64,000 bases of DNA from Pseudofabraea citricarpa (Eukaryota > Ascomycota > Leotiomycetes > Helotiales > Dermateaceae). Of the stretch, positions 47,001-58,395 are shown piece after piece. How positions within the stretch are numbered: position 1 is the first letter of the stretch; every line of letters starts with the position of its first letter. Below the pieces are notes generated by a model that was not told the origin of the DNA, did no database searches, and was given only the letters and a program-made list of their open reading frames with translations. The translations under genes were made by a program, and so were the position numbers. The stretch lies in assembly GCA_029641185.1 (NCBI GenBank), contig JAPWGK010000038.1:1-64000 (forward strand), in the 5' to 3' direction.

Positions 47001-47200
47001 ATGCCGCCTTGCTCGGTGCGATAATTGCTGCTATCTGGAGAAAATATAGACCCAAGAGCTTTGAGAAACTCTGCTATGCTATCGCTGCTGGAATGATAGC
47101 TGGAGAAGGTCTTGGTGGAGTCGTTGGTGCTTGTCTCCAGCTTGGAGGAGCCATCGAAGGGTATGGAACTATGGTCGGATGCCCAGCAAATGAGTGTTAG
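44033..47200 (+). CDS. OPT-family oligopeptide transporter
   Basis: Seven exons (44033-44354, 44614-44970, 45125-45358, 45465-45485, 45551-46065, 46274-46739, 46827-47200) keep one frame over 762 residues, a normal OPT length. The N-terminus is hydrophilic (about 85 residues). Then come many membrane helices: [43 protein letters not shown], and the [20 protein letters not shown] block. The [13 protein letters not shown] loop and a C-terminal block ([28 protein letters not shown]) follow. The [10 protein letters not shown] stretch and the overall plan are those of the OPT superfamily, which imports small peptides or metal chelates with protons. Exon 4 is only 21 nt, encoding EWTPAFI plus split Gly codons. 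The first and fifth introns are unusually long for this window (259 and 208 nt). Substrate is not determined. Confidence 0.88.
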
Positions 47201-47569
47201 ATGGGATGAAAAGTGGTGGTGGTGGTGCTGACCGTGAGGGAGAAGGGGTTCCAATTTAGCGAGGCAGCTCGGTTAAATCTGGCTCTGTGGTGTTTTAGCT
47301 TAATACGATAATAATACCTCACTAGTTTAAAACTATAATTTCTCCATTCAATCAAGTTCTGTCAAGTTTATTTAACTATAATATATTTATCCTGTTAAAA
47401 AGTTCCCTTACTATAAACCAAGAATTTAATCCGATCTTTTGATGTCCGAATAAAATCTGAGTTCAAATACCCAAACGAAAGACTTCATAAACTGAAATTG
47501 ATTTAATTTTTAGAGATATTGGGGGGGGGGGGGGAAAGGTAACAATTTTTTTCTATTTGGACATTTCTT
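47201..47569. other. Convergent intergenic region between the OPT and DPP III genes
   Basis: A 369 bp A/T-rich stretch holding the 3' ends of two convergent genes. A 14-base G run lies at 47521-47534, close to the DPP III stop codon, and a (GGT)n run lies just after the OPT stop. Confidence 0.5.
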
Positions 47570-50017
47570 TTAAATATCTCGCTCAAAAAACGATTGAATA
47601 ATTCCCACGTTACTCGCCTCGTACTCTTTAACCTCAATTGTGCCATCCTCTCTCAAAAAGGTATTAGGTTGTACAAACTTCCACTTTGGTTCAGCGTTAG
47701 AGACTACTATTTGCCTCCAGGTTTCGTACTCGCCGTCGACGGCACTCAAGTTATCGTAGTAAGGCCGGCATGCATTAATGTCAGCAGTAGAGTGCCAAAC
47801 ATGGATCTTGCATAGCATGCGCCCGAGCGACGGTTTGCCATGAGACTCGATCTTGGACCGGTCGACGTGTATATAGAGTGTTTTGCCCACCGGGTCTTGC
47901 TCTATCCACAGGACGCCACCACCATCCTGAATAATATGCTTGAGTATAGCAAACTGAGCCTAATGTGTGAAAAAGTGGTTCAACGATTAGCTATAACCAA
48001 ATTTAGGAATGATTTTATTCTTCGGGCTCACCTGATCGTGATCACCTCCCCAGGCTTGATCCTCGACCTTGAAGCTGGACAGTGCACGAAGGCCCGAGAC
48101 TCCAATTTGCAGGTACGTGAAATATATGACTTGCCCTAGTTAGCCTTTCTGATTCTCCCGCTCTCAAGACATGGGGAGATACACACGCTCATCCGCGGTC
48201 GGAGTGCTCTCCTGATTATATCCAAATAAGGCGAGGATGTCCTTATTATCAGCTAGGTAGTTCGCAATTAGGAAAGCCCTACACTCTTCCACGGTAGGCG
48301 CCAACTTCCCGAAGACGCTTACCCAGGTTTGCCCTGGCATGTACCAAGTCTGGATGGGCTTGCCTGTCACTGGGCTAATCGGCGGATGTTTGTGATCAAA
48401 GTTAAACTTGCCGGGGGCGATTTCGGTGAGCAATTTCCCAGTCCCATGGCCGATAAGCTCATGTATGGCTGTTCCGATGAAGCGGCATACGTCTGCGGCT
48501 CGGCTGAACGACTCTACCTCCGCAGGGTGAATATAGTAACATGGACGATCTCGATTGTTGTTAAGGCTTAGTCGATTCCCGTAAACCATACTCTTGACTC
48601 CGTGTCTTTCTCCATTCTTGTCGTCCTGCGGTTCATGTCAACCACGGCCTTCGTTTTGATCGTGGAGGAGGACAAATAATTCATGAAAACTTACAACGGT
48701 GATGTTTGTGGCTTCCCAAACAGTGCTTGAAACAGAGGCGAGTACTGTGATGTGGTTAGGACAGTGTTTCCCTCCTCAGCGCATAACCCATGATTCTACT
48801 CACCATGGATAACAGCAAAATCGGGGACGTCTAGTTCGCTAGGCTCAAATGGTCCTTTGCCTCCGTTCTCACCAGGTACTGCCCAAGGGAGCGTGCAAAT
48901 GAGTTCTGGAGACTTCTCGACAAGCTTGCTCATTTTGCTTGTCTCCTCAGCATCAGCGATACCTGCTGAAGCTTGCCACTCGGCTCTCATACCATATGGG
49001 TCGCGATAGCCAAAGAGGAAACCCATACAATGTTCGATACGAGGAGCTTTGTCTTTGACCCACGTCTTTTGGGCGGAGTGGAAAGCTTCGTAATCCCCAG
49101 TGCGAAAGCTTTCGGTGAGCTGGGAAAGTGCAAGCTTTTCTGTGTCAGTTGCAGCGTGCTTGATCGCCTCGGTAAGCTCAACACAGATCTTTGCCATTTC
49201 CTCGGAATGATCGCCACGACAAAGAAAAACTTTAGCCTGACGCTGGCCTCCAATTTTGATGTCCTCGAGATGTCGGGGTATGATGTCCTTCTCCGCAGAA
49301 GCCTGGAGAATTTCGAATACATCAAAGTCCTGGGATGCCGAGGCGTTGCGGTTTGCGTTTTTACGAAGCCGGGTATTCTCTGGAGCAATTTTTCTGGCTT
49401 CCATAATGTTGGTAATGGCCTCAATCTCGTGCTTCGTGATCCTTTGGTTGCCAGGATAGTAGCTGGACTGGCTTGTATCACCTGGGAACCCGAGATGAGC
49501 CGGCTGAGGTGCCATCATCATCTCAAGGATCGCTTGAAGCTTTGCGCTCGCCTCGGATGATATGCTCGCCATCATGCTGAGGGCATCAGTGGAAACATTT
49601 GGGATGACCTTACGGTCTCCATCATCCTGTCACCGCGGGATTAGTAAAGCCAGGCCATGATTCAAAGCCACGTTAGGTACGCACGAAATGGTTGCCAAGA
49701 CTGGATAGAAACATGCCAACAAACTCAAGCCAGGCATCGAGATCGTCCTGCGTTACGCCGCGGTCACGAAAATCGTTCCATCGCCCACTGCATCCTCTGT
49801 GCAGCTCAAGTATGAAGTCAAAGATACCCTCTGCCTCCGGCGATGTCTGACGAAGCATGATACGACCACCATGCCAGCATGCCCGTGCTAGATGATGAGC
49901 GTAGGTTCTGTAAAGAATCCCATCCTTCGTCTCGTCCTTGGCGAGGTTATCGAACACCGTGCGGATCTCCAGGGCGTGTGTGGCCTCCACAGCTCGGTAA
50001 TTGGCTGAGGCTGACAT
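47570..50017 (-). CDS. dpp3: Dipeptidyl peptidase III (M49 metallopeptidase)
   Basis: Six exons (50017-49685, 49626-48804, 48744-48695, 48625-48187, 48135-48032, 47959-47570) encode 712 residues, the normal length. The M49 zinc motif appears as HELIGH (about 457-462, consensus HELLGH), followed by GTGKLL. The second motif is EECRAF (about 515-520), where most family members have EECRAE. The C-terminal section (IEQDPVGKTLYIHVDRSKI, HGKPSLGRMLCKIHVW, WKFVQPNTFLREDGTIEVKE) is typical. The enzyme removes dipeptides from the N-terminus of oligopeptides in the cytosol. The third exon (50 nt) reads LASVSSTVWEATNITV and its frame is fixed by both flanks. The convergent neighbour is a peptide transporter, which fits a peptide-use role. 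Confidence 0.88.
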
Positions 50018-50876
50018 CTTGAGGCTCAAGTAAACGTCCCGCCGTTATCAACTCGCGGCGTTGTGAAGATGATGTTTTGCAGAATTGGGCGCAAGGTACT
50101 GCTGGGTAGAACAACAGAAGGGCGTAGATTGATTAATAGGACCGTTAAGATGGGTGATGAAAAAATCCCTTTAACGGAAGGGCGCCTAAAAGTGGTCTGT
50201 TTGTTGAGCCTCTGCGCGAGGCTTCTAAAATTCAAATGATTAAATTACCTATATAATAGTAATTTTTGGTATAAATTAACGTAGTAGTACAAAATATATT
50301 CTTATTGGTTCTCTAGGTTTAATAGATACACAACATTAATAGTAACCCAACCTTTATATCCCCGTATTTAATATTATACTATAAAATTTCTCTTAAGTTT
50401 ACCTACTAGATAATAATACCTTCGTACTTTAGTATCGATCGATCTAGATTCAAGAAATTCTGGACCGGTAATGTCACGTGTACGCTAGGTATATAGTTCC
50501 TGCCTGGAGCACAGTATCATCATCCGTATCACACCACAGGTAGCTTGGTGTAAGTCGTTCAATCTATTTTGAAAGCGTACGAAGAGGTTGGGGATCTACT
50601 TCTACGATTCTGAATTTTATGGTTAAAATATATCACAGTCAGGTCATGCATGGCGTTGTGGGTGTAAGATTTTGTTTCAGCCACCAAATGACTTTGTATT
50701 AGACAAAGTTTAGCTACAGATATCTAGGGTTTAGAATCTATAGTACGAATAGAATGTTTATCCAAAGCTGGTGACATCAATACCACAGGAGAGTAGTGCC
50801 ACAGTTAAGGAGATTAGTCGATCCTCCGAAAACAAAAACAGGAATGTCAAGAGGATCCTGATCTTGTGCCTTCCTC
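50018..50876. other. Upstream region of dpp3 and 3' flank of the FAD oxidoreductase gene
   Basis: An 859 bp stretch, A/T-rich between about 50,240 and 50,420. No supported gene. Confidence 0.45.
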
Positions 50877-52244
50877 CTACTCCAAGATTCTTGGCAATAA
50901 CGCTTGGATAGCGGCCCAAATGTAGGAAGAGTCCTGGCCTGCAAAGATAGCACCAGCATAGAAGGTGCTCTGGACACCTTGAAGGTTGTTCAAGTCGTTG
51001 TAGAACCCAGCCCGGACATCGTCCAACTCAACATAATTCATGTAGAAGTTGTGATTGAACCATTCTACGATTTCCAATTCTGATTCTGGGATTACACCAT
51101 TGGCTTGCAGAGTTTGCATTTGCGTGAAGAAGAGTGCTTGAGCGTCTTCAACGGAAATCTGGTCAACTGACTCAACGTAAGAGTAGTAAGAGTTATCGGT
51201 GAAGTTTGTAGGGTTGACATCTATCACTCCTGGGAGCACAGCTGTTTGAGCAGTCTCGTTTCCGCCAACACCAGTATAGAGAATGTTGTTGAAACCAGGA
51301 GCGCGGTAGATGGCGATGTGAGCATTCTTGCCCTTGAACTTGCTGAAAATGCTGCTCTCGCTTTCGGAAAGATCCCAGCCCTGGAAGTTATTGATAAACT
51401 GTGGTGCCGTCATGATTATTTTGCCTGCTTCGATGTAGATTTCTCCTGCTGGAGTGTTTACCAAAACAGTTACATTCTCTGCCGTGCGATTGACTGATGC
51501 CACACTGGAGTTATACAAGATTTTGCTGCTCAGTTCTTTCTCTGCAGCACGATAAAGGTCATTGACATCGTTCGGTCTGAAACCTCCGCCGAGCGAGATG
51601 ATTTCCAAGTATGCCAATGTCGAATTGAGACCAAAGTTCTTGATGACCGAAAGTGTGGGCTCCTTCCAGATCTCAACTGGCTCGATGAATTGGACAATAC
51701 TTGGAATAATCGCTGAGAAATTATACATTGCTGCAAAATCGGTGAATGGCAAGAAGAGCTCTTCTGGTATGGGATCGGGCAAAAAGTATCCTGCATCCAG
51801 ATAGGCGTACTTTTCAGCTAGAAGGTCGGAGAATGTCTGGAACCCCTGAGCAACAGCGGCCTGAGGTGGGGAGGTGTAATCTGGTCTCGCTTCGCCGGTC
51901 GCAAAGTCCACCGCCACAGTATCGAAACTGGGGAAAGGTGCTCTTATGGCAGTAACGTTTAGACGAGCAAGGTAATCCCGGACAATAGAGGTATTGTGGA
52001 ATGACTGAACTCCAACATTCTTTGCCTCGCCTGTCGATGGATCGTAGTAGGTATTGGCGTGACTACCGATGAAATCTGACGTTTCAATCACTGTGACATC
52101 TTTTCCTGCGTCGGTGAGCTGGATTGCCGCGTAAACTCCTGCAGAGCCACCACCGACGATGACAAAGTCTTTCTTGAGTGTCTGAATGGGGTCAGCAGCA
52201 ATTGCTCCCCCGAGCAACAGAAGAGAAGCAAGTAAAGTTGTCAT
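50877..52244 (-). CDS. Secreted FAD-dependent oxidoreductase (flavin amine oxidase/dehydrogenase-like)
   Basis: An intronless 455-residue frame. A signal peptide (MTTLLASLLLLGGAIAA) precedes a Rossmann FAD site, DFVIVGGGSAGVYAAIQL, followed by the ETSDFIGSHANTY region that contacts the flavin. Several N-glycosylation sequons (NTS, NVT, NFS, NST, NSS, NRT) support secretion. The C-terminal part (LNNLQGVQSTFYAGAIFAGQ) closes the flavin domain. The arrangement resembles the FAD-dependent oxidoreductases annotated around beta-cyclopiazonate dehydrogenase and flavin monoamine oxidases. The substrate cannot be deduced. A TATA-like element lies about 112 bp upstream. Confidence 0.85.
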   Translation of the reverse strand: MTTLLASLLLLGGAIAADPIQTLKKDFVIVGGGSAGVYAAIQLTDAGKDVTVIETSDFIGSHANTYYDPSTGEAKNVGVQSFHNTSIVRDYLARLNVTAIRAPFPSFDTVAVDFATGEARPDYTSPPQAAVAQGFQTFSDLLAEKYAYLDAGYFLPDPIPEELFLPFTDFAAMYNFSAIIPSIVQFIEPVEIWKEPTLSVIKNFGLNSTLAYLEIISLGGGFRPNDVNDLYRAAEKELSSKILYNSSVASVNRTAENVTVLVNTPAGEIYIEAGKIIMTAPQFINNFQGWDLSESESSIFSKFKGKNAHIAIYRAPGFNNILYTGVGGNETAQTAVLPGVIDVNPTNFTDNSYYSYVESVDQISVEDAQALFFTQMQTLQANGVIPESELEIVEWFNHNFYMNYVELDDVRAGFYNDLNNLQGVQSTFYAGAIFAGQDSSYIWAAIQALLPRILE

Positions 52245-52355
52245 GGCTGAGGTAAAGAAGTAGTTGAATGTGAACGAGTGTGATTGAAAGAGGAACTTCG
52301 ACTCAGGTACCGAGAAGAAGATGACTTTTTTCTTTCTCGTGGAGCAGCTGCAATG

Positions 52356-52362
52356 ATTTATA
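52356..52362 (-). promoter_or_regulatory. TATA-like element of the FAD oxidoreductase gene
   Basis: tataaat on the minus strand, about 112 bp upstream of the start codon at 52244. Position and sequence fit a TATA box; inferred only. Confidence 0.4.
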
Positions 52363-53129
52363 GTCGCTCATCGCTCCTGTGGAGCTTGAACTGCTCCTCC
52401 TTGAGCCGGAGATTAAGTTATTGCGTCTTGCCTAGGCGGATAAATACAGGATCTATGACATGATATAAAGTTAAACTTGGTATTATCCTAGTATGTCGTA
52501 GTACGATTGAAAGAACTGGCTCCTGAATCCAGCAACAATAAACGATAAGCGAGAAAATACCTTTGAGGTTCGGCGCCCATCGGCTATTCATTGCTGATCA
52601 ATGGACTTCGGACTTCGGACTTTAAACATACATTCGGCGGTTCCGTACAGGTCTAAAAGTCCTTTAGACGAACAAAACTATCAACTGCAAGTACAGCTGA
52701 TTCCCCCTCTGCGAAGAATACTCAATTTACACTTCTGCTTGTGTTTACTTGCTTTCTGCAATTTGGAAACGAAGATGCGACATGCTCTTATGCGCGTGTC
52801 ATCTTTTGAAGCTCTACTTTCAAGGATAAGTCGCTGATTAGTTGCCAAAATTAGTTGAAACAAGAGATATGTTGGATGATTCATACAGTAGCGCAGAATT
52901 TTGGCACAGCACGTGGCAGATAATCGGATCTAATTGGCAAATGGATGTATCCTTTTTGTAACTTGGTAGTTATATCTGCAATCAACTTTTTGATCAACTT
53001 TGAGAGCATTTGATTTCATTTGGCTTATATTAGTCCTTCCTCTAGATGCTAGAGTACTTGAAGAAGAAGGAATACCTTCATGTCTTAACAGATTTACACA
53101 TTGAATGATTATAACGTCCATATAATAAA

Positions 53130-53790
53130 GGCCTGCTCAAAGAACGAATTCAGGACCAGTTGGATGAATAGTTAAAAGCTCAAGAACGCGCGGAACAACT
53201 GTAGAATGGTCATATTCAGGTGCAGAAAGAACAGTTAGAGAATCATATGCAGGAACAGGGAATAGAAGTTCAAGATCTTTAGGATCTTCAGAATCGAGGA
53301 ACTCAGGTTCAGGAAACCCCTTTCGACCAAGCTCAAGTTCAGGAAAATTATTTAAAGCAATGAATTAGCTAAGAGATTCAAGAATATAGGAATACGGAGG
53401 AAGGGAATATGGAAGAACGCGAAGCTATTTAGGAGTGGAAGAAGCAAGAATCTCCCTCGACCTGTAAAAGTTGTACGTGTCGGTATGATATTAACTTAGA
53501 GACCAGGTAATGATCTTATACGGTTTGCTTATCCTCTAGTGAATATCTACCGCAGCGATAGATAGGCGTCCTAAAGATTCTTTTAACGGAATTAGCCCAG
53601 ATAACCTTTCGTATCAATACTATTCAGCAAATCAATACATGGAGGTTAAGAGGCTATAACCCATCGATCACCTCTAAATAGACGGCATCGACATTTATGT
53701 CTACAAAGGACAAAGAAACATTATGATCTATCGTATGGCTATAGATGATATTAATAATATTAGGATATTATTTTACACCAAGCAAGAGCT
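53130..53790 (+). pseudogene. Broken Q-rich coiled-coil coding relic, possibly transposon-derived
   Basis: One plus-strand frame (about 53,136-53,510) reads as a long charged, Gln-rich helix (LKAQERAEQL, IQVQKEQLENHMQEQGIEVQ). Its stop codons are TAG, TAA or TGA where CAG, CAA, CGA or TGG could have stood. It ends at a short cysteine cluster (STCKSCTCRYDIN). A second readable piece (about 53,562-53,790) contains SPDNLSYQYYSANQ and YVYKGQRNIMIYRMAIDDIN. The stop pattern suggests light RIP. The family is not recognised; transposon origin is inference. Confidence 0.4.
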
Positions 53791-54452
53791 ATCTATGCCA
53801 TTTAACGTACACCTGACATGATCCCAGATCAATCTCGAATTTCCCCATCTGAAGCTGCATACATATTTTGCTCAGTTGTCTCCACATGTCTTCCCACCAA
53901 CTCCAACTCACGAATTCTTGTCTCCACCGCGATGATCTTTCAGTAGTTGGCTTTTTGTACACCCAAAACCGATTTTGCAACTGACTCAAAGATGTTGTCA
54001 ATTCTCCAAGCCTCTGTATCCCGGCTCAGGATTATTGCTCACAGACTGAACATAGGAGCTCCTGTGGATAACAGAAGTCTGACCAGCCAACGACGATGAC
54101 TTGGACTTGCCACTTGAAGGTTCCGTAGACTTGCAGGAAGGTTTCTTCTCGGCCTTAGGGTGGGTTGGTGATGGTCTGTCGAAGGTCGTTCGGGCAGGTA
54201 GGGTTACCTTTGCCTGAGGTTCATCCTATGGCTCGCCGGGCGCGCCGGGCGAGGTTAACAGGTCTTTTAAGCTCGTATGTCCACATTTGACGCCCCATTC
54301 TGTTTTTTATTATTATAGGAGGATATAATAGAGGGTATCACTCTGGCTGAAGAACACGCCCGAGCCAGGAATGCACTCGGGTCAAGGAAGGCGGGATGGC
54401 ATCGCTTTCGGTTGGACGGTTTGACGAATCGTGGTGCTACGATGCAACCAAT

Positions 54453-54460
54453 TATAAAGG
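54453..54460 (+). promoter_or_regulatory. TATA-like element of the STAND gene
   Basis: tataaagg lies 182 bp upstream of the start codon at 54642, directly after a CCAAT box (54448-54452). The CCAAT and TATA motifs lie side by side; inferred from motif only. Confidence 0.4.
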
Positions 54461-54641
54461 AGCACCATCCCCCTCACCAAACCGTTTTCTGGATATGAAA
54501 TAAAACCAACAAGCAGCCTTGCACAGTTATCACTTCATACCGCCGAAGAAAGGCCTTCTCTCATAACGCCAATCATTGCGAAATAAACCTTCGGTGTTTT
54601 CCTAAGTAGATTCAATATCCAGCCCTCAGCATTGCTTAACT

Positions 54642-57600
54642 ATGACGAGGCTTTGCTGTTGTATACCTCTCAAAAGCAGCCAAAGAATAAGTTCTGGGCA
54701 TGAGAAACTAGACACATCTGAGCTTAACATTGTAACACACGACATTTTTGGCGATGAAGGTGCGGGATACCAGCGAGAACTCTGGGAACTCGTCCTATCT
54801 CAAAAGCACACAATGGTACTGGAAGCCATCAGCCGGGCGAAAATCAGCGCAACCGTCATTCCAGCAGCTATCATTGAAAACAAAACAGATATACTAACTG
54901 CCGAAAATTGTCTGCAAAGGCTGACGACGTTATACAAAGAGGACAATTCTACTCAGAGGATGCTGCGAATACGGGCAATCTTTACCAGTATCAAACCATT
55001 TACTGCTGCTATAACGACTATGTCGCAGACCAATATGATTTCGGCTCTGCTTTGGGGTAGCCTAAGTTTAGTATTTGAGGTACGTAGTTATTAAATTCTT
55101 GTCCCCAATAGCAATCAAGCACTGAACATCTTCAACAGTATATGGTCCAACTTGGCAAGCTATGGGAGGATATGAGAATTATGCTTGAAGACATGTCCAG
55201 AAGACTTCCACGCTTCCATGCTTATCACGAAGTCCTTCATACTCCCAGATTACATTCTTCATTACGTGAAGTTTATGGAGTCCTGTTGGACTTTTATCTC
55301 AAAGTGCTCAAATCTCTGGAGGGTAACCATCGTTAGTCACCCCTTAGAATGACATTTATATTTGTGGCAATCACTGAATGATATAGTCTCTATATGGTTT
55401 CATTGGTCTTCTGTTTCGGATGAACTTAAATTATCAGTTAGCCAACTGGTCCTCGCTAATGACGAGTTCGAGAGAGAAGTACAACTTGCAAACGTCCAGC
55501 ATCAGTGGAAGAGGCACGAAGAAATCATGGCCGTTCTACGTCCCGTCTGCCTAGCCACAAATATCATCGTTCCCAGGAATGAAAAGTTTACAGGAAGAGA
55601 TAGCATTCTTACTCTTTTGCATTCAATTCTTGAGCCTAGTTTCAAAGGGGACTTGGAAAATCGCACGCTATGTTCCTGTTTACTGCACGCGACCGGTGGT
55701 ATGGGAAAGACCGAGGCTGCCTTGGAATACACCTATAAATTTCGTAATTGTTATACATACATCTTCTGGCTTCGCTCTCAAACCGAGGAGCTTCTTCTCG
55801 ATTCATTTTTCGAGATAGCCTCTGTGCTCAATCTAGTAAAAGAAGAGGGTCTAACTGCAAGCAAGAAGGTCCAAATATGCCTTCAGTGGTTCCAGTCAAC
55901 AGGTGACTTTGCCTAAACTTATCACAATATCTCCTAGCTGACAGTGTTGGATATAGATAAACCATGGCTCTTGGTATTTGACAATGCGGAGAGTATCGCC
56001 ACCTTGCGACCATTCTGGCCTGCTTCTACCCGCGGTGCTATAATGGTGACATCACAAAACCCTGCACTTAGTATGATAACCAAGGACAACATACATCTCC
56101 AACCGATGACTCTTGACGAAGGAAGTTCTTTGATTCAAAGCATTCTACATCGAGGCGGTTCTGAAAAGGAAGAAGCCCAGTCACTATCCGAACATTTGGG
56201 TGGACTTCCACTTGCCATCACTCATTTTGCCGGCGCCATTTTAAGATCTCAATGCCCCATCGGCCAGATTTCTCAGAGCTTCCTTAAAAGAGTGCAGTCT
56301 AGCCAGATATGGGAAATAGATGATGATACTTCCACATCTAGGGGTTATGAGAATACCCTTAATACGGTATGGGATTTTGCAATTCGGCGCTTATCAACAG
56401 ACTCAATAACCCTCTTGGAATACATTGCGTTTATCGACCCGGATCGAATCCCAGTCGATCAGTTCGTCGGAGCAACGACAGGCAGGATGGATGATATTAA
56501 TAATACTTACTGGGACTCTGAAAGGTAACTCCGCTCTATTGTTGAGGATAACTTACTGACCTCAACATAGATTCAACCAGGCCATCTCGAGCTTATGCGA
56601 ACGTCATCTAGTTGAACGATACCAAGATGACGCTTTGGATATTTTGAGAACACACCGTGCCTTGCAGCAAAGTATACTCCAACGACTAGACCAGAATATT
56701 CCCAAGCGAGATAGTATTTTCAACGAGGTTGTTTCAATCGTTAGACAAGCTCTTCCAGTCGCTAATCTCATTAATCGAGGCAACCAACAGCAAATGAAGC
56801 CGTTCGCAAAGTACAACCCTCAGGCTATCTGCCTCCACAAAAACTTTACTCAATCAGAACACATTAACGTCAGTAGCTTGGAATTTGTCACAGTCTTGCA
56901 TGATTCGGCCTTCTACGGTCGACATTGGCTCGGCCAGCTAACCGTTCCACTACGTCTTCTGGAAACGGCCGAAGGCATTTGCATTTCAACTATGGCCATC
57001 AAGCCCGAAGAATCCAATGATATGCTAGTGCATATCCTGTCAACAATGGGGGCTATACACGCAGAGCTCGGTGCACAAGGCCGAATTAAAAGTCTCGAGC
57101 TTATGGCCCGTGTTTTACACATTCTAGAACAGAAAACCCAGGACATCCCACCAGAGAAATTAGATTCCGATCAAATCTTTCTACTCGCGCGGGCGTACGC
57201 CGACTATGCATGGTATCTCCTGCAGGAAAATCAGATCGAGAAGGCCAAGGAACTATTTGATAAGACCATCGACTGTCTACGGCTCGCAGGCGATGAATAC
57301 GAGCTCCTCATAACCCACGCAATTTGCAATCGGCTACGAGCTCTCAGCGCGCAGCAGCAGAAGCGACGGACGCGAGACGAGGCAGTGGAAACGCTGGCCA
57401 CTATTGCTAGGCTGTGCGGCGAATATGACTTGGCTTCCGTCCGCGTGAAGTTTCAGGTTGCCAGTGCGTACTTCACGATCGGGGATGTGGACAAGGCCTT
57501 GAGCATGCACGAGGAAGTCTTCAAGGCGCGCTCCGAGATCTTCGGATCTACTCACCACTACACATTTGCAAGCCAGTATTGCTTGGCTGTATGTCTCCAG

Positions 57601-57961
57601 CACAAGAAGGAACTTGAAGCTGCCGAGTAAGTGACCTGTTGACTTTTCCGCCTTTGACACTGCATTCTGATATGGAGCTTTCAGGACTCATATTAGGGAG
57701 ATTCTTGCCGTTGGATGTATGGATGATGGTTGGAAGCAGGCAGATGTCGTGAGAGTCCAGTTTAGACTGTCTATCGTGCTCTGTGCACAGAACAGATTGG
57801 GCGAGGCTGGCAAGATTCGAAAAGAAGTTGACGTGTCTTCGTTCACGACACATCCTGGAGCTACGTATACTGACGAAGAGCTCATGTCACTGCTCGACAA
57901 TGACGTGACTCTTAATCATGGAAGGACGGCAGGAATATGGAGTAATGGTGTGTTCTGGTAA
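54642..57961 (+). CDS. NB-ARC STAND protein with a TPR-like C-terminal region
   Basis: Six exons (54642-55079, 55139-55322, 55387-55902, 55945-56524, 56571-57626, 57685-57961) keep a single frame over 1016 residues. The N-terminal 260 residues form a helical module seen in front of fungal NLR-like proteins (FTSIKPFTAAITTMSQTNMI). The ATPase follows: a P-loop in ATGGMGKTEAAL (about 307-314), Walker B-type WLLVFDNAE (about 387), and GLPLAI (about 465) as in NB-ARC domains. The C-terminal third has pairs of antiparallel helices such as DKALSMHEEVFKARSEIFG, fitting tetratricopeptide repeats. STAND ATPases act as ligand-triggered switches; in fungi many control heterokaryon incompatibility or immunity-like responses. 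The trigger here is unknown. The intron at 55903-55944 is only 42 nt. Confidence 0.85.
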
Positions 57962-58395
57962 ATTATTATACTGTTGGATTTATTACAGCGTGCAAACTTG
58001 TGGTGGTGGTGGATAATGATTTCACAAAGTATTTCTCTCTTTATTTGCAGCGCCTTGAGATCCTTCGTTGATATCGCTACTGTCGATACATCCCCCATTT
58101 GGAGGTGGGTAATTAGGTTATGGCCTCTCTATCTCTACGTGTAGATTCAAGCCTACTAATGGGATTATAAGAATATATAGGTAGTCAGTTGAATATTCAC
58201 TGGAGAGTAAACAGATCTGATATCTAGGTGAATATTATACAGAGAACTACAACTCTTATTGGTTACCTATAAAGCCTCCTGGCTTCCGTATCAATTATAT
58301 GCTATGGCGTGAAGGCTTCAAGTAGTTGTAGATTGGTCCATGTCTAACCTACACCCACTATAAGCGATGTATTCAAAGTGCTTTCTAGTAAAAGG
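57962..58395. other. Convergent intergenic region between the STAND and aldo/keto reductase genes
   Basis: A 434 bp A/T-rich stretch containing the 3' ends of two convergent genes, with a short (GTG)n run near 58,000. No gene. Confidence 0.5.

Larger units (their letters stand above)
52245..54641. other. Intergenic region with a broken coding relic and the STAND gene promoter
   Basis: A 2.4 kb stretch. The left end carries the FAD oxidoreductase promoter, 53,130-53,790 carries the Q-rich coding relic described separately, and the right end carries the STAND gene promoter. An imperfect GC palindrome (about 54,232-54,255) stands out in otherwise A/T-rich sequence. No intact gene seen. Confidence 0.5.

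Noticed and set aside
49256..49560. Plus-strand frames opposite the dpp3 second exon
   Set aside because: They are antisense shadows of the DPP III coding region.
54232..54255. GC-rich near-palindrome (ctcgccgggcgcgccgggcgag)
   Set aside because: The two halves mismatch at two positions, so it is not a perfect palindrome, and no function can be assigned.
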